A stretch of DNA of 64,000 bases from assembly GCF_021129155.1 (NCBI RefSeq), contig NZ_JAJOMC010000007.1, positions 1 through 64,000 of the forward strand, written 5' to 3'. Of this stretch, positions 9,055 to 17,466 are shown one piece after another. The number at the start of each line of letters is the position of its first letter. The first letter of the stretch is position 1. The notes beneath the pieces are model-generated. The model was not told the origin of the DNA. It did not search any database and saw only the letters and a list, made by a program, of their open reading frames with translations. A program made the position numbers and the translations under genes. Source of the stretch: Arthrobacter sp. AK04 (GTDB lineage Bacteria; Actinomycetota; Actinomycetes; Actinomycetales; Micrococcaceae).

Positions 9055-10329
9055 ATGGAGATGCCCGCACCCACAGGCAAGACTGCTCCGCAGGAGGTCA
9101 ACACCCTGGTGATCGGCGCCGGGCAGGCGGGGCTGGCCGCAAGTTACTGGCTCGCCCAGGGCGGGGTGGAGCACCTGCTGTTGGAGGCGCGGGATACCCT
9201 GGGCGGTGCATGGCAGGACCGGTGGCATACGTTCCACTTGAACACGCCCAACTTCTCATTCCTCCTGCCGGACCTGACGTACGACGGCCCCGATCCGGAC
9301 GCGTTCCTCCCCCGCGACGCCGTCATCGACCTTTTCCGCGATTACGCAACCCCGATCGCCGCCCCGGTACAGATGGGAACGGAAGCCACCCGCATCGCGG
9401 CGGCAGATGGCCGCTTCCGCGTGGAAACCTCCGGCGGAACGTTCGCCGCGGCGAACGTGGTTCTGGCGAACGGCGCGTTCCAGCGCACCCGCATCCCGCC
9501 GTCGTCGGCCGGATTCCCCGGGAACGTCCTGCAACTGCACAGCCACCACTACCGCAGCCCCCGCCAGCTCCCGGACGGCGCCGTGCTGGTGGTGGGCACC
9601 GGCCAGTCCGGGGGCCAGATCACGGAGGACCTGCTGGACGCCGGCCGCGTGGTCCACTTGTCCGTGTCCGCCTGCCCGGAGGCGCCGCGCCGCTACCGCG
9701 GCCGGGACATCTTCCACTGGATCCTGCAGGTCAACATGCACGGCCCTGAGTACGGCATCAACGGACTCCAGACGGCACAGCTCCCCTCCCCCGCAGCCCG
9801 GTTCATGTGCAATCCGCTCCTCTCCGGCAACGACGGCGGACACAGTATCCACCTGCGGGAACTCGGCCGCCGCGGGGTGCGGCTGCACGGCCACTTTGAA
9901 GGAACGGACAACGGCGTCCTCGTCTTCAGCGACGACCTCCCCGGACGCCTCGCCATGGTTGAGGCCGGGTTCAGCCAGCGCCTGAAACTGATGGCGGACG
10001 CCTACATCGAGGCAGCGGGCATAGATGCGCCGCCGGCCGAAGCGCGCCCCGACGACCCTTGGCTGCCCGGGGAGTCCGGCGCACGGCTGGACCTGGCCGC
10101 GGAAAACATAACCTCCGTCATCTGGGCCACCGGGTACGGGCTGGACTTCAGCCTGCTGGACATGCCGGTGCTGGATGAATGGAACTATCCGCGGCACACC
10201 CGCGGCGTCACAGACGTTCCCGGCCTGTACGCCGTCGGACTGCCATGGCTCACCAGGCACCTCTCAGCCACGCTGGCGTTGGTGGGCGATGACGCAAGGT
10301 ACGTCGCGGAGCATGTCGCGGGACGCTGA
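9055..10329 (+). CDS. FAD/NAD(P)H-dependent flavoprotein monooxygenase
   Basis: Cytoplasmic oxidoreductase of 424 residues in the flavin-containing monooxygenase / CzcO-like class. The Rossmann FAD site is GAGQAG at residues 21-26, preceded by NTLVI. A second nucleotide-binding site VVGTGQSG near residue 180 would bind NAD(P)H. The late ATGY motif (IWATGYGLDF near 357) is typical of the class. Substrate unknown. The ATG at 9055 follows GGGAGAAG; the frame is open far upstream but that part has no family similarity. The neighbouring alpha/beta hydrolase starts 47 bases downstream and may be cotranscribed. Confidence 0.85.
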   Translation: MEMPAPTGKTAPQEVNTLVIGAGQAGLAASYWLAQGGVEHLLLEARDTLGGAWQDRWHTFHLNTPNFSFLLPDLTYDGPDPDAFLPRDAVIDLFRDYATPIAAPVQMGTEATRIAAADGRFRVETSGGTFAAANVVLANGAFQRTRIPPSSAGFPGNVLQLHSHHYRSPRQLPDGAVLVVGTGQSGGQITEDLLDAGRVVHLSVSACPEAPRRYRGRDIFHWILQVNMHGPEYGINGLQTAQLPSPAARFMCNPLLSGNDGGHSIHLRELGRRGVRLHGHFEGTDNGVLVFSDDLPGRLAMVEAGFSQRLKLMADAYIEAAGIDAPPAEARPDDPWLPGESGARLDLAAENITSVIWATGYGLDFSLLDMPVLDEWNYPRHTRGVTDVPGLYAVGLPWLTRHLSATLALVGDDARYVAEHVAGR

Positions 10330-10376
10330 GCCTGGTGGCCCTTGCCAACGTCCGGCCGCGGCGTAGGGTTCTTTCC

Positions 10377-11144
10377 ATGGAACCGATCCGGGTCATCCTC
10401 CTCCCTGGCGCTGTCCTCCCTGCACAGGAAGCGTATGGCGCGCTGATTGAAGCTCTGGGACCGGACGTCCAGGCCGTGGCCAAGGACTTGGAGATTTACG
10501 CGGACAGTGAGCCGCCGCCCGGCTGGAGCCTTGATACAGAGATCGACGGCGTGCTCCGCGACGCCGATGCCCTCGGGTGGGAGACCTTCCACCTTGCCGG
10601 CTACTCCGGGGGCGGGGCCGCGGCGCTGGCCTTCGCCGCGAAGCACCCCGAACGGCTGCTGAGCCTTGCCCTGCTTGAGCCGGCCTGGGCCGGGAGCTGG
10701 GACTGGAGCCCCGCCCACGCCGCGGTCTGGATGAAATTCGGGGAACTGGAGGCCCTTCCGCCGGATCAGCTCCTTCCCGCCTTTATGAGGCTGGGAGTCA
10801 AGTCCGACGTCGTCCTGCCACCACCACCGCCGGGTCCCCCGCCGCCGTGGATGGCAAAGCGGCCGGCGGGAATCAAAGCATTCCTGCGCACCTTCAGGAG
10901 CTATGATCTGGACCGTGCGCGCCTGGCCGCGTTCCGCCCGCCCGTGTTCTTTGCCCTCGGCGGCCTGAGTAACCCGGATGACTACGGAGAGATTGCAGGC
11001 CGGCTGGCGCGGGTCTTCTTCCCGGACTTCCATCTTGAAGTGTTCCCCAGGCGCCACCACTTCGACCCGCCCCACCGGACGGAGCCCGCACGGCTGGCGG
11101 AGTTGCTGCGGCGGCACTGGGAGCAGGCGGAAAGCCGCGGCTGA
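10377..11144 (+). CDS. Alpha/beta-fold hydrolase
   Basis: Cytoplasmic hydrolase of 255 residues. The oxyanion strand is VILLPGAVL near residue 7, and GYSGGG at 75-80 is the nucleophile elbow with Ser77. A late HHFDPPHR near residue 228 supplies the catalytic histidine. A proline-rich insert (six prolines, a glycine and four more prolines around residue 150) probably forms part of the lid. Natural substrate unknown. I start at ATG 10377, where similarity begins; the preceding AGGG is a weak ribosome binding site, and translation may be coupled to the upstream monooxygenase. Confidence 0.8.
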   Translation: MEPIRVILLPGAVLPAQEAYGALIEALGPDVQAVAKDLEIYADSEPPPGWSLDTEIDGVLRDADALGWETFHLAGYSGGGAAALAFAAKHPERLLSLALLEPAWAGSWDWSPAHAAVWMKFGELEALPPDQLLPAFMRLGVKSDVVLPPPPPGPPPPWMAKRPAGIKAFLRTFRSYDLDRARLAAFRPPVFFALGGLSNPDDYGEIAGRLARVFFPDFHLEVFPRRHHFDPPHRTEPARLAELLRRHWEQAESRG

Positions 11145-11166
11145 ACCTTCCCCCGGACCGCCAGGA

Positions 11167-11182
11167 TTGCTACACTTGCTAC
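11167..11182 (+). promoter_or_regulatory. Direct repeat TTGCTAC x2 upstream of vapB
   Basis: TTGCTAC occurs at 11167-11173 and 11176-11182, nine bases apart, just before the ribosome binding site GGAGG of the antitoxin gene. Repeats here are often antitoxin operators. This is only a positional inference. Confidence 0.3.
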
Positions 11183-11193
11183 GGAGGTAGGCC

Positions 11194-11457
11194 ATGACAA
11201 CTATTCCACATCGCGAACTGCGGAACGAGAGCAGCAAGATCCTTGAACGCGTGAAGAACGGGGAGACGATCGACGTCACCAACAATGGCGAAATTGCCGC
11301 CACGCTTATCCCGCCGTCGGCTTCGCCCCTGGAACGCTTGCTGCTGGCAGGTCAGGTCCGGGCGGCAACTGGCCCCGTCGACTTCACCGCCCTGCACCGG
11401 ATCGCCCTGGATTCCAGCACGGAGGAAATTCTGGACGATCTCCGCGGCGACCGGTGA
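11194..11457 (+). CDS. vapB: Antitoxin, Phd/YefM type (VapB)
   Basis: Antitoxin of 87 residues that would bind and silence the PIN toxin encoded next to it, and repress their shared promoter. The N-terminal half has the Phd/YefM fold signature (IPHRELRNESSKILERVKNG, then TNNGEIAATLIP). The C-terminal half is the toxin-binding tail (FTALHRIALDSSTEEILDDL). ATG 11194 is preceded by GGAGGTAGGCC. Its TGA overlaps the toxin's GTG in a GTGA junction, so the two are translationally coupled. The pair lies directly upstream of the Wadjet operon. Confidence 0.9.
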   Translation: MTTIPHRELRNESSKILERVKNGETIDVTNNGEIAATLIPPSASPLERLLLAGQVRAATGPVDFTALHRIALDSSTEEILDDLRGDR

Positions 11458-11855
11458 TCATTTACGCCGATACCTCCGCTGTCCTCAAGCTCGTGGTGGA
11501 GGAGCAGGAATCGTCCCCCCTGGCGGAGTACCTCTCAACGGCGTCCCGGACCCATAGGCTGGTCGCCTCCATGCTCCTCTACACAGAGCTCCACTGCGCG
11601 GCGCGCCGTCGCGCAATACACGGCGAACTGGTCAATGCAGCGCTTGGCGGCATCAACCTCGTTGACCTTGTACGTTCGGACCTCATGTACGCTGCGGCCT
11701 TGCCGGGCAGGCTGCGCAGCGCGGATGCCATTCACCTGGCCGCGGCTATTCGCCTGCAGGTTGACGTTCTGGTGTCCTACGATGTGGAACTCTTGGCCGC
11801 AGCGGTTGATGCCGGCCTCAATGTCCTGTCACCGGGCAAACGAACCGGGCCGTAA
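11454..11855 (+). CDS. vapC: PIN-domain ribonuclease toxin (VapC)
   Basis: Toxin of 133 residues, a Mg-dependent RNase that inhibits translation when free of antitoxin. All four PIN acidic residues are visible: Asp6 in YADTSA, Glu45 in YTEL, Asp91 in SADAIHLA and Asp110 in VSYDVEL. It starts at GTG 11454, overlapping the antitoxin stop. Length matches VapC. The intact active site suggests a functional toxin. Confidence 0.92.
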   Translation: MIIYADTSAVLKLVVEEQESSPLAEYLSTASRTHRLVASMLLYTELHCAARRRAIHGELVNAALGGINLVDLVRSDLMYAAALPGRLRSADAIHLAAAIRLQVDVLVSYDVELLAAAVDAGLNVLSPGKRTGP

Positions 11856-11954
11856 CGAGGATTCAGTTCACCCCTCCCAGACGTAAATTGTCGGCGGCTG
11901 CGTGTAGCTTGGGCAGATAAGTCATCCCGCCGCCGGAAGCCCACTGAGGACGCC

Positions 11955-13397
11955 TTGGATTTCTACGCCATCAACAGCCTGCGTGAGAACCACGCCGGGT
12001 GGTCCCTGCTCCGGGCGCAGAACGCGCCGCTGGCTTTGTCCTTCTTCATGAAGGCCTTCACCGGTCCCAACCAGAGGGATATCGGCCGGCAGCAGCTCAT
12101 CGACCACCTCGACGACATCCTGTTCGGCCTGCGCGACGTGTACGGCGAGGACAAATTTCCCCGGCCCGCCGGTGAGTACCTGGACGACTGGGCCGCGCCG
12201 GAAAAGGCCTGGCTGCGGAAGTACTACGTTCCCGGCCAGGACGAACCGCACTACGATCTCACCCCCGCCGCGGAGGACGTGGTGCGCTGGGTGGAAAACC
12301 TTCGCGGGCGGGACTTCGTGGCCACCCAGTCCAGGCTCACGAGTATCTTCGCGGTCCTGAAGGCACTGGTCCAGCAGTCGGAGACCGATCCCGAAGTCCG
12401 GCTCGCCGAGCTTCAGCGCCAGCGGGACGGCATCGACGCCGAAATGCAGCGGATCAGGGAGGGCAACGTCAAAGTCATGACGGCCCCGGAGGCGCTGGAC
12501 CACTTCCAGCAGCTGACCACCCTTGCCAAGGACCTCCTCGCCGATTTCCGGGAGGTGGAGCAGAACTTCCGGAAGCTGGACCGGCAGGTCCGTGAACAGA
12601 TCGCCACCTGGGACGGCACTCAGGGCGAACTTCTGGAGACCATCTTCGCCAACCAGCAGGGCATCAGCAGCTCCCTCCAGGGCCGCACCTTCCAGGGTTT
12701 CTGGGACTACCTGATGTCGCCCCAGCTGCGCACCGAGCTGCAGGACCTGCTGCAGCGTGCCACGGAAATCGAGGCGCTCTCCGGCGTGGAGGACCTGCAC
12801 GCCGTGACAAGGCTGCACCAGGACTGGCTTCCCGCCGTGGACCAGACGCAGGCAACCGTCCGCCAGCTGTCCGAGCAGATGCGCCGGCTCCTGGATGACA
12901 AGGTCTTCCTTGAAAATAAGCGCATCATGCGGCTGATCCGGAGCATCGAATCCGGTGCGCTGGGCACCCGGGAGGCGCCGCCGTCGGGCGCATTCATGGA
13001 GATCGCCGCGCAGTCGGTGGACGTCGCACTGCCCTTCGAGCGGCCGCTGTACGAGCCCAGCCGGAAGATGATGGTGGACGACGCCGTGCTGGCCGCCGAT
13101 GATTCGGATGTGGATGCCGGCGCCCTGTTCAGCCAGTTCCACGTGGATAAGGAGCGCCTGCAGGCGAACGTGGATGCCGTCCTAGCCGGCGCCGAGCAGG
13201 CCACCCTTGCTGAAGTAACGCAGGCCCATCCGTTGCAGCAGGGACTCGCCGAGATCGTGGCGTACTACCAGCTGGCCAGCGAATCCGAGTGGGCCAGTAT
13301 CCATGACGACGTTCCCCAGCAGCTGCAGTGGAAGCTCCCCGACGGCAGCATCCGCGAAGCCACCATCGACCAGATCATTTTTGTGAGGCCGGCATGA
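11955..13397 (+). CDS. jetA: Wadjet subunit JetA (DUF3375, MukF-like kleisin)
   Basis: First gene of a type I Wadjet operon, 480 residues. It belongs to the DUF3375 family, the kleisin-like subunit that bridges the JetC heads. It opens with the family's N-terminal pattern (INSLRENHAGWSLLRAQNAP, then DIGRQQLIDHLDDIL). The middle is long coiled-coil-prone helix (about 135-200), and the C-terminal part is a winged-helix-like region. The start is a TTG at 11955 with TGAGGA four bases upstream; no upstream in-frame ATG exists. The stop overlaps the jetB ATG in ATGA. JetABC detects and JetD cleaves circular plasmid DNA in characterised Wadjet systems. Confidence 0.93.
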   Translation: MDFYAINSLRENHAGWSLLRAQNAPLALSFFMKAFTGPNQRDIGRQQLIDHLDDILFGLRDVYGEDKFPRPAGEYLDDWAAPEKAWLRKYYVPGQDEPHYDLTPAAEDVVRWVENLRGRDFVATQSRLTSIFAVLKALVQQSETDPEVRLAELQRQRDGIDAEMQRIREGNVKVMTAPEALDHFQQLTTLAKDLLADFREVEQNFRKLDRQVREQIATWDGTQGELLETIFANQQGISSSLQGRTFQGFWDYLMSPQLRTELQDLLQRATEIEALSGVEDLHAVTRLHQDWLPAVDQTQATVRQLSEQMRRLLDDKVFLENKRIMRLIRSIESGALGTREAPPSGAFMEIAAQSVDVALPFERPLYEPSRKMMVDDAVLAADDSDVDAGALFSQFHVDKERLQANVDAVLAGAEQATLAEVTQAHPLQQGLAEIVAYYQLASESEWASIHDDVPQQLQWKLPDGSIREATIDQIIFVRPA

Positions 13398-14041
13398 ACC
13401 CGAGTGAAACGATGGAAACCGCCCGCACGCCCGAGGAACTGCCCGGCGTCGTGACCCGCCTGTTCCGCGGCGTCCTCTACGCAGAGTCGGACGAGAAAGC
13501 GTGGCAGTCCCTGCTCACCCTGGAATCCCAGGCCCGGGACTACGTGGCCGTGCTGGGGCTGGACCTGATCCTGGACGAGTCCGAGGGCTATGCGTTCCTG
13601 CGGTCAAGGGAGGACCCGGAGGGCAACCTGCCCCGGCTGATTCCGCGCCGCAGGCTCACGTTCGACGTCAGCCTCCTGCTGGCCCTGCTGCGCGGCCGGA
13701 TGCTCGAGTTCGACACCAACAGCAGCGAGCTCCGCCTCATCATGACGGAACAGGACATCGTGGACATGGTGGCGGTTTTCCTGCCTGAGTCCAGCAACCA
13801 GGCCAAGATCCTGGACAAGCTGGGCGCCACCATCAAAAAGGTGGTGGAGCTAGGCTTCCTCCGCAGGCTCCGCGGCCAGGCCGACACCTACGAGGTCGCC
13901 AGGATCCTGAAGGCCTATGTCGACGCCCAATGGCTGGAGGAGTTCGACGCCCGGCTCGCTGACTACCGGGCGTCCCTGGAGGAACCCGCAGGCGCTCCAC
14001 CGCAAACGCCTGAAAGCACTACTGAAGGGGAGCTGCCGTGA
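13394..14041 (+). CDS. jetB: Wadjet subunit JetB (DUF4194, MukE-like KITE)
   Basis: Protein of 215 residues of the DUF4194 family, the winged-helix KITE subunit that binds the kleisin JetA. Recognisable features are ESDEKAWQSLL near the N-terminus, GYAFLRSR near residue 60 and RRLTFDVSLLLALLR near residue 80. It ends with a proline- and acid-rich tail. It starts at ATG 13394 inside the jetA stop (ATGA) and ends in the jetC start (GTGA), so the three subunits are translationally coupled and probably made in fixed proportion. A longer upstream reading frame exists but lies entirely inside jetA. Confidence 0.93.
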   Translation: MNPSETMETARTPEELPGVVTRLFRGVLYAESDEKAWQSLLTLESQARDYVAVLGLDLILDESEGYAFLRSREDPEGNLPRLIPRRRLTFDVSLLLALLRGRMLEFDTNSSELRLIMTEQDIVDMVAVFLPESSNQAKILDKLGATIKKVVELGFLRRLRGQADTYEVARILKAYVDAQWLEEFDARLADYRASLEEPAGAPPQTPESTTEGELP

Positions 14042-17000
14042 CCGCGGACCTGCAGGACAGCCTGTTCAGCCTCGAGGACCCCGCGGAGGCGCCAGAGTCG
14101 CCGGAACAGAACACAGAGGACGACGCCGGCACTCCCCCGGGCTACCGGCTGCACCGTTTGGAACTGCTCAACTGGGGCACCTTCCACCAGGGTGTGCGCA
14201 CGTTCCGCCTGGACGGGGCGAACAGCCTCCTGACCGGCGACATCGGCTCGGGAAAGTCAACGGTGGTGGATGCCATCACCACGCTCCTGCTGCCCGCAAA
14301 CAAGATCGAATACAACAAGGCTGCGGGTGCCCAGAAGAAGGAACGCACCCTCATGTCCTACGTGCGGGGGTACCACAAGAGCACCCGCAGTACCGGCGGC
14401 GAGAACTCCAAACCTGTGTCGCTGCGCGGTACGGGAACGCTGACGGTGGTTCTCGCCGTCTTCCGCAATGCGGTACTGGACAAGTCGGTCACGCTGGCCG
14501 TCACCCTGTGGGCGGTCCAGGAGGCGGGCCAGCCCAACCGGTTCTATTCACTTGCGGAAACGGACCAGACCATCGCGGCGGACTTCGCCAACTTCGGCCA
14601 GGACCCGTTCAAGCTGAAAAAGAAGCTCAAGGCTGCCGGCGCCACTGTTCACGACACCTTCGAGCCTTATGCGGCGGCATTCAAGCGCCAGTTCGGCATC
14701 AGCGGCAACCAGGCCATGGAGCTGTTCCACCGGACGGTGTCCATGAAGCAAGTTGAGAACATCACCTCATTCGTTCGCACCAACATGCTTGACGATGACG
14801 ACGTCGAGAGCCGGATCAAGAACCTGATCCACCACTTCGACGACCTCAAAAAGGCGCACGGCGCAGTGCTGCGCGCCAAGGACCAGATCGCCATGCTCGC
14901 TCCCATCCGCGAGGGTGCGGCCAGGCATGCCAAGCTGACGCTTGAGGACCAGGAAGCCAGGGACCAGCGGGACCAGCTGCACCCCTGGTTCACCAACCAG
15001 AAGCTGATCCTCAGCCTCGAACATGCCGCCGAACTGGAAAGCACCGGCCAGCGGCTCCGCGAGGACAACGTAGCCGTCACCTCCCGCATCACCGAACTCC
15101 GGCATGAGTTGAGCGCCGTCGCCGAGGACATCCGCTCCAACGGCGGCGGCCGGCTCGCGGCCATAGACGCGGACATTAGCCGTCTGGAGCGGGAAGCCGC
15201 CGTCCAGCGGACCCGCTACCAGACGTACGCTGCCGCCGCCGCGGAGCTGGGCCTGCGGGCCCCGGAGGACCGGGTGCTGTTCGACGCCAACCGGGACGGC
15301 CTGGCCGCCGTCGAATCCGGGCTTGCGGAGCAGAACAGGGACCTGCAGGAGCAGCGCACGGAGCTGACCATGACGCAAACGGTCCTGAATGCACGCGCCG
15401 CCGACCTCAAAGCCGAACTCACCAGCCTCCAGTCCCGGCGGAACCTGCTGCCGCTGGACCAGGTGGGGATCCGCCGCCGGCTGTGTGAGGGCTCCGGCGT
15501 GCCGGAGAAGGCGCTGCCGTACGGGGGCGAGCTGCTGCGCGTCCGCGACGGCGAGGCCGCCTGGGAAGGCGCCGCCGAACGGACCCTGAAGAGTTTCGCA
15601 CTGTCCCTGCTGGTGCCCGCGGAACACTACGCGGCGGTGAGCAGCTGGGTGGACTCGAACAACCTCAAGGGCAAGCTTGTCTACCTGCGGGTGGGTGATT
15701 CGTACACTGCCAGGAGCGCCGAACCCGGCACCCTGGCTGCCAAGATCGCCATCAAGCAGGGCACGCCGTTCCGCGATTTCCTGCTGGAGGAACTGGCGGG
15801 CCGGTTCGACTACGTCTGCTGTGACACGCTGGCCGACTTCCGGCGCTTCCCCAAGGCACTCACCGCCAACGGGCAGCTGAAGGGCGGCCGTGGACGGCAC
15901 GAAAAGGATGACCGTAAGGACATCGCGGACCGACGGAACTACGTGCTGGGCTGGGACAACCAGGACAAGGTCAACAGGTTCCTTGCCGAGCTGGACGAGG
16001 CAAAAGGCCAGCTCCAGGTGGCCGCAACGCAGCTGGCCAGCGTCGACCGCCAGCTGGGCGACCTCGGCCGGAAGAACCAGCAGCTGGGCACCGTGCGCTC
16101 GGTGTCAGATTTCGGTGAGGTCAGCTGGGAGCTCACTGCCCGGCGGATCGAGGAGTTGAAGGAGGAGCGGCGGGCGCTGGAGTCAGCCAGCAACATCCTC
16201 CAGGAGCTGGCAGCCCGGGAGGCTGCCCTGAAGGCTGACCTGCAGCGCTTTGAAGAGCGGGCCGGCAAGATCCAACAGCGGCTCGGGGCCAATGAGAAGG
16301 ACGCCGAGAACCTCGCGGAGGCCATCGCCGAGTGCCGTGCCGTGCTGGCGGAGGAGCCGCTGACAGACGACGCCGGCCTGCTGGCGTCAGTGGCAGGCCT
16401 CGCCGCCGGGGCGCCCGGGGACAGGGTCCTCACATATAAGAACACCGTTGCCGTGGAGAGCGCGGTGCGGCAGGAGCTGACGAAGGCCATCGATGCGCTG
16501 TCCAAGCGCCTGGCCACGGCGGAGGCCGGGACGGTGCGTCTGATGGCTGATTTCCGGAACAAGTATCCGAACGAAACCACGGAGATCGACGCGTCACTGG
16601 ATGCCGCCGGAGATTACAGCCGCCTGCTTGAGCAGCTGGAAAAGAACGATCTGCCCAAGTTCGAGGCGCATTTCAAGGAGTCCCTGAACCAGAACACCAT
16701 CCACGAGGTGGTGGCGTTCAATGCGTTCCTGGACAGCCGCCGGCAGGACATCGTCAGCCGGATCACCAAGATTAACGAATCCCTGGCCACCATCGAGTAC
16801 AACCGCGGCCGGCACATCCAACTGGAGCACCAGAACACCACGGACCTGGATGTGCGGCAGTTCGGAACGGACCTGCGGGCCTGTTCGGAGGGAACCATCG
16901 GGGACGAGGACCAGTACTCCGAGCAGAAGTACCTGCAGGTGGAACGCCTGATTGAACGGTTCCGCGGGCGGGACGGCTTCACCGCCCTGGACGAGCGGTG

Positions 17001-17466
17001 GACGGCGAAAGTAACGGACGCGCGGAACTGGTTCACGTTTTCCGCCTCCGAGAAGTGGACCGAGACCGGCGAGGAGTTTGAGCACTTCACCGACTCCGGC
17101 GGCAAGTCCGGCGGCCAGAAGGAGAAGCTGGCCTACACCATCCTGGCTGCAGCGCTGGCGTTCCAGTTCGGTTTGGGCGCCGCTCCTGCCGGGGCCGGGA
17201 GGAGTTCAGGCAAGGGCCGCAGCTTCCGCTTTGTGGTGATCGACGAAGCGTTTGGGCGCGGATCCGACGAGTCTGCGCGCTACGGCCTGGAGCTGTTCCA
17301 GCGCATGAAGCTGCAGCTGCTGATTGTCACTCCCCTGCAGAAGATCCACGTGATCGAGCCCTTTGTGGCACACGTGGGCTTTGTGGCCAATACCAACGGC
17401 AACGATTCACAGCTGCGGAACATGACCATCCAGGAGTACCGGGACGAGCGGGACCGGCGTGCCTAA
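14038..17466 (+). CDS. jetC: Wadjet SMC ATPase JetC (MukB-like)
   Basis: Large SMC-like ATPase of 1142 residues, the DNA-translocating, loop-extruding motor of Wadjet. Walker A GDIGSGKST is at residues 67-75, preceded by the conserved LLNWGTF. Long coiled-coil arms run to about residue 1000. The ABC signature region SGGQKEKLAY is near 1023 and Walker B FRFVVIDEAFGRGSDES near 1065. An acidic N-terminal extension of about 35 residues precedes the head. It starts at GTG 14038 overlapping the jetB stop, and its last eight bases overlap jetD. All ATPase motifs are intact, so the complex should be active. Confidence 0.95.
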   Translation: MTADLQDSLFSLEDPAEAPESPEQNTEDDAGTPPGYRLHRLELLNWGTFHQGVRTFRLDGANSLLTGDIGSGKSTVVDAITTLLLPANKIEYNKAAGAQKKERTLMSYVRGYHKSTRSTGGENSKPVSLRGTGTLTVVLAVFRNAVLDKSVTLAVTLWAVQEAGQPNRFYSLAETDQTIAADFANFGQDPFKLKKKLKAAGATVHDTFEPYAAAFKRQFGISGNQAMELFHRTVSMKQVENITSFVRTNMLDDDDVESRIKNLIHHFDDLKKAHGAVLRAKDQIAMLAPIREGAARHAKLTLEDQEARDQRDQLHPWFTNQKLILSLEHAAELESTGQRLREDNVAVTSRITELRHELSAVAEDIRSNGGGRLAAIDADISRLEREAAVQRTRYQTYAAAAAELGLRAPEDRVLFDANRDGLAAVESGLAEQNRDLQEQRTELTMTQTVLNARAADLKAELTSLQSRRNLLPLDQVGIRRRLCEGSGVPEKALPYGGELLRVRDGEAAWEGAAERTLKSFALSLLVPAEHYAAVSSWVDSNNLKGKLVYLRVGDSYTARSAEPGTLAAKIAIKQGTPFRDFLLEELAGRFDYVCCDTLADFRRFPKALTANGQLKGGRGRHEKDDRKDIADRRNYVLGWDNQDKVNRFLAELDEAKGQLQVAATQLASVDRQLGDLGRKNQQLGTVRSVSDFGEVSWELTARRIEELKEERRALESASNILQELAAREAALKADLQRFEERAGKIQQRLGANEKDAENLAEAIAECRAVLAEEPLTDDAGLLASVAGLAAGAPGDRVLTYKNTVAVESAVRQELTKAIDALSKRLATAEAGTVRLMADFRNKYPNETTEIDASLDAAGDYSRLLEQLEKNDLPKFEAHFKESLNQNTIHEVVAFNAFLDSRRQDIVSRITKINESLATIEYNRGRHIQLEHQNTTDLDVRQFGTDLRACSEGTIGDEDQYSEQKYLQVERLIERFRGRDGFTALDERWTAKVTDARNWFTFSASEKWTETGEEFEHFTDSGGKSGGQKEKLAYTILAAALAFQFGLGAAPAGAGRSSGKGRSFRFVVIDEAFGRGSDESARYGLELFQRMKLQLLIVTPLQKIHVIEPFVAHVGFVANTNGNDSQLRNMTIQEYRDERDRRA

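Noticed and set aside
11922-13142. 406-residue minus-strand frame over jetA
   Set aside because: Shadow of jetA with no recognisable motifs; jetA has the DUF3375 pattern and operon overlaps.
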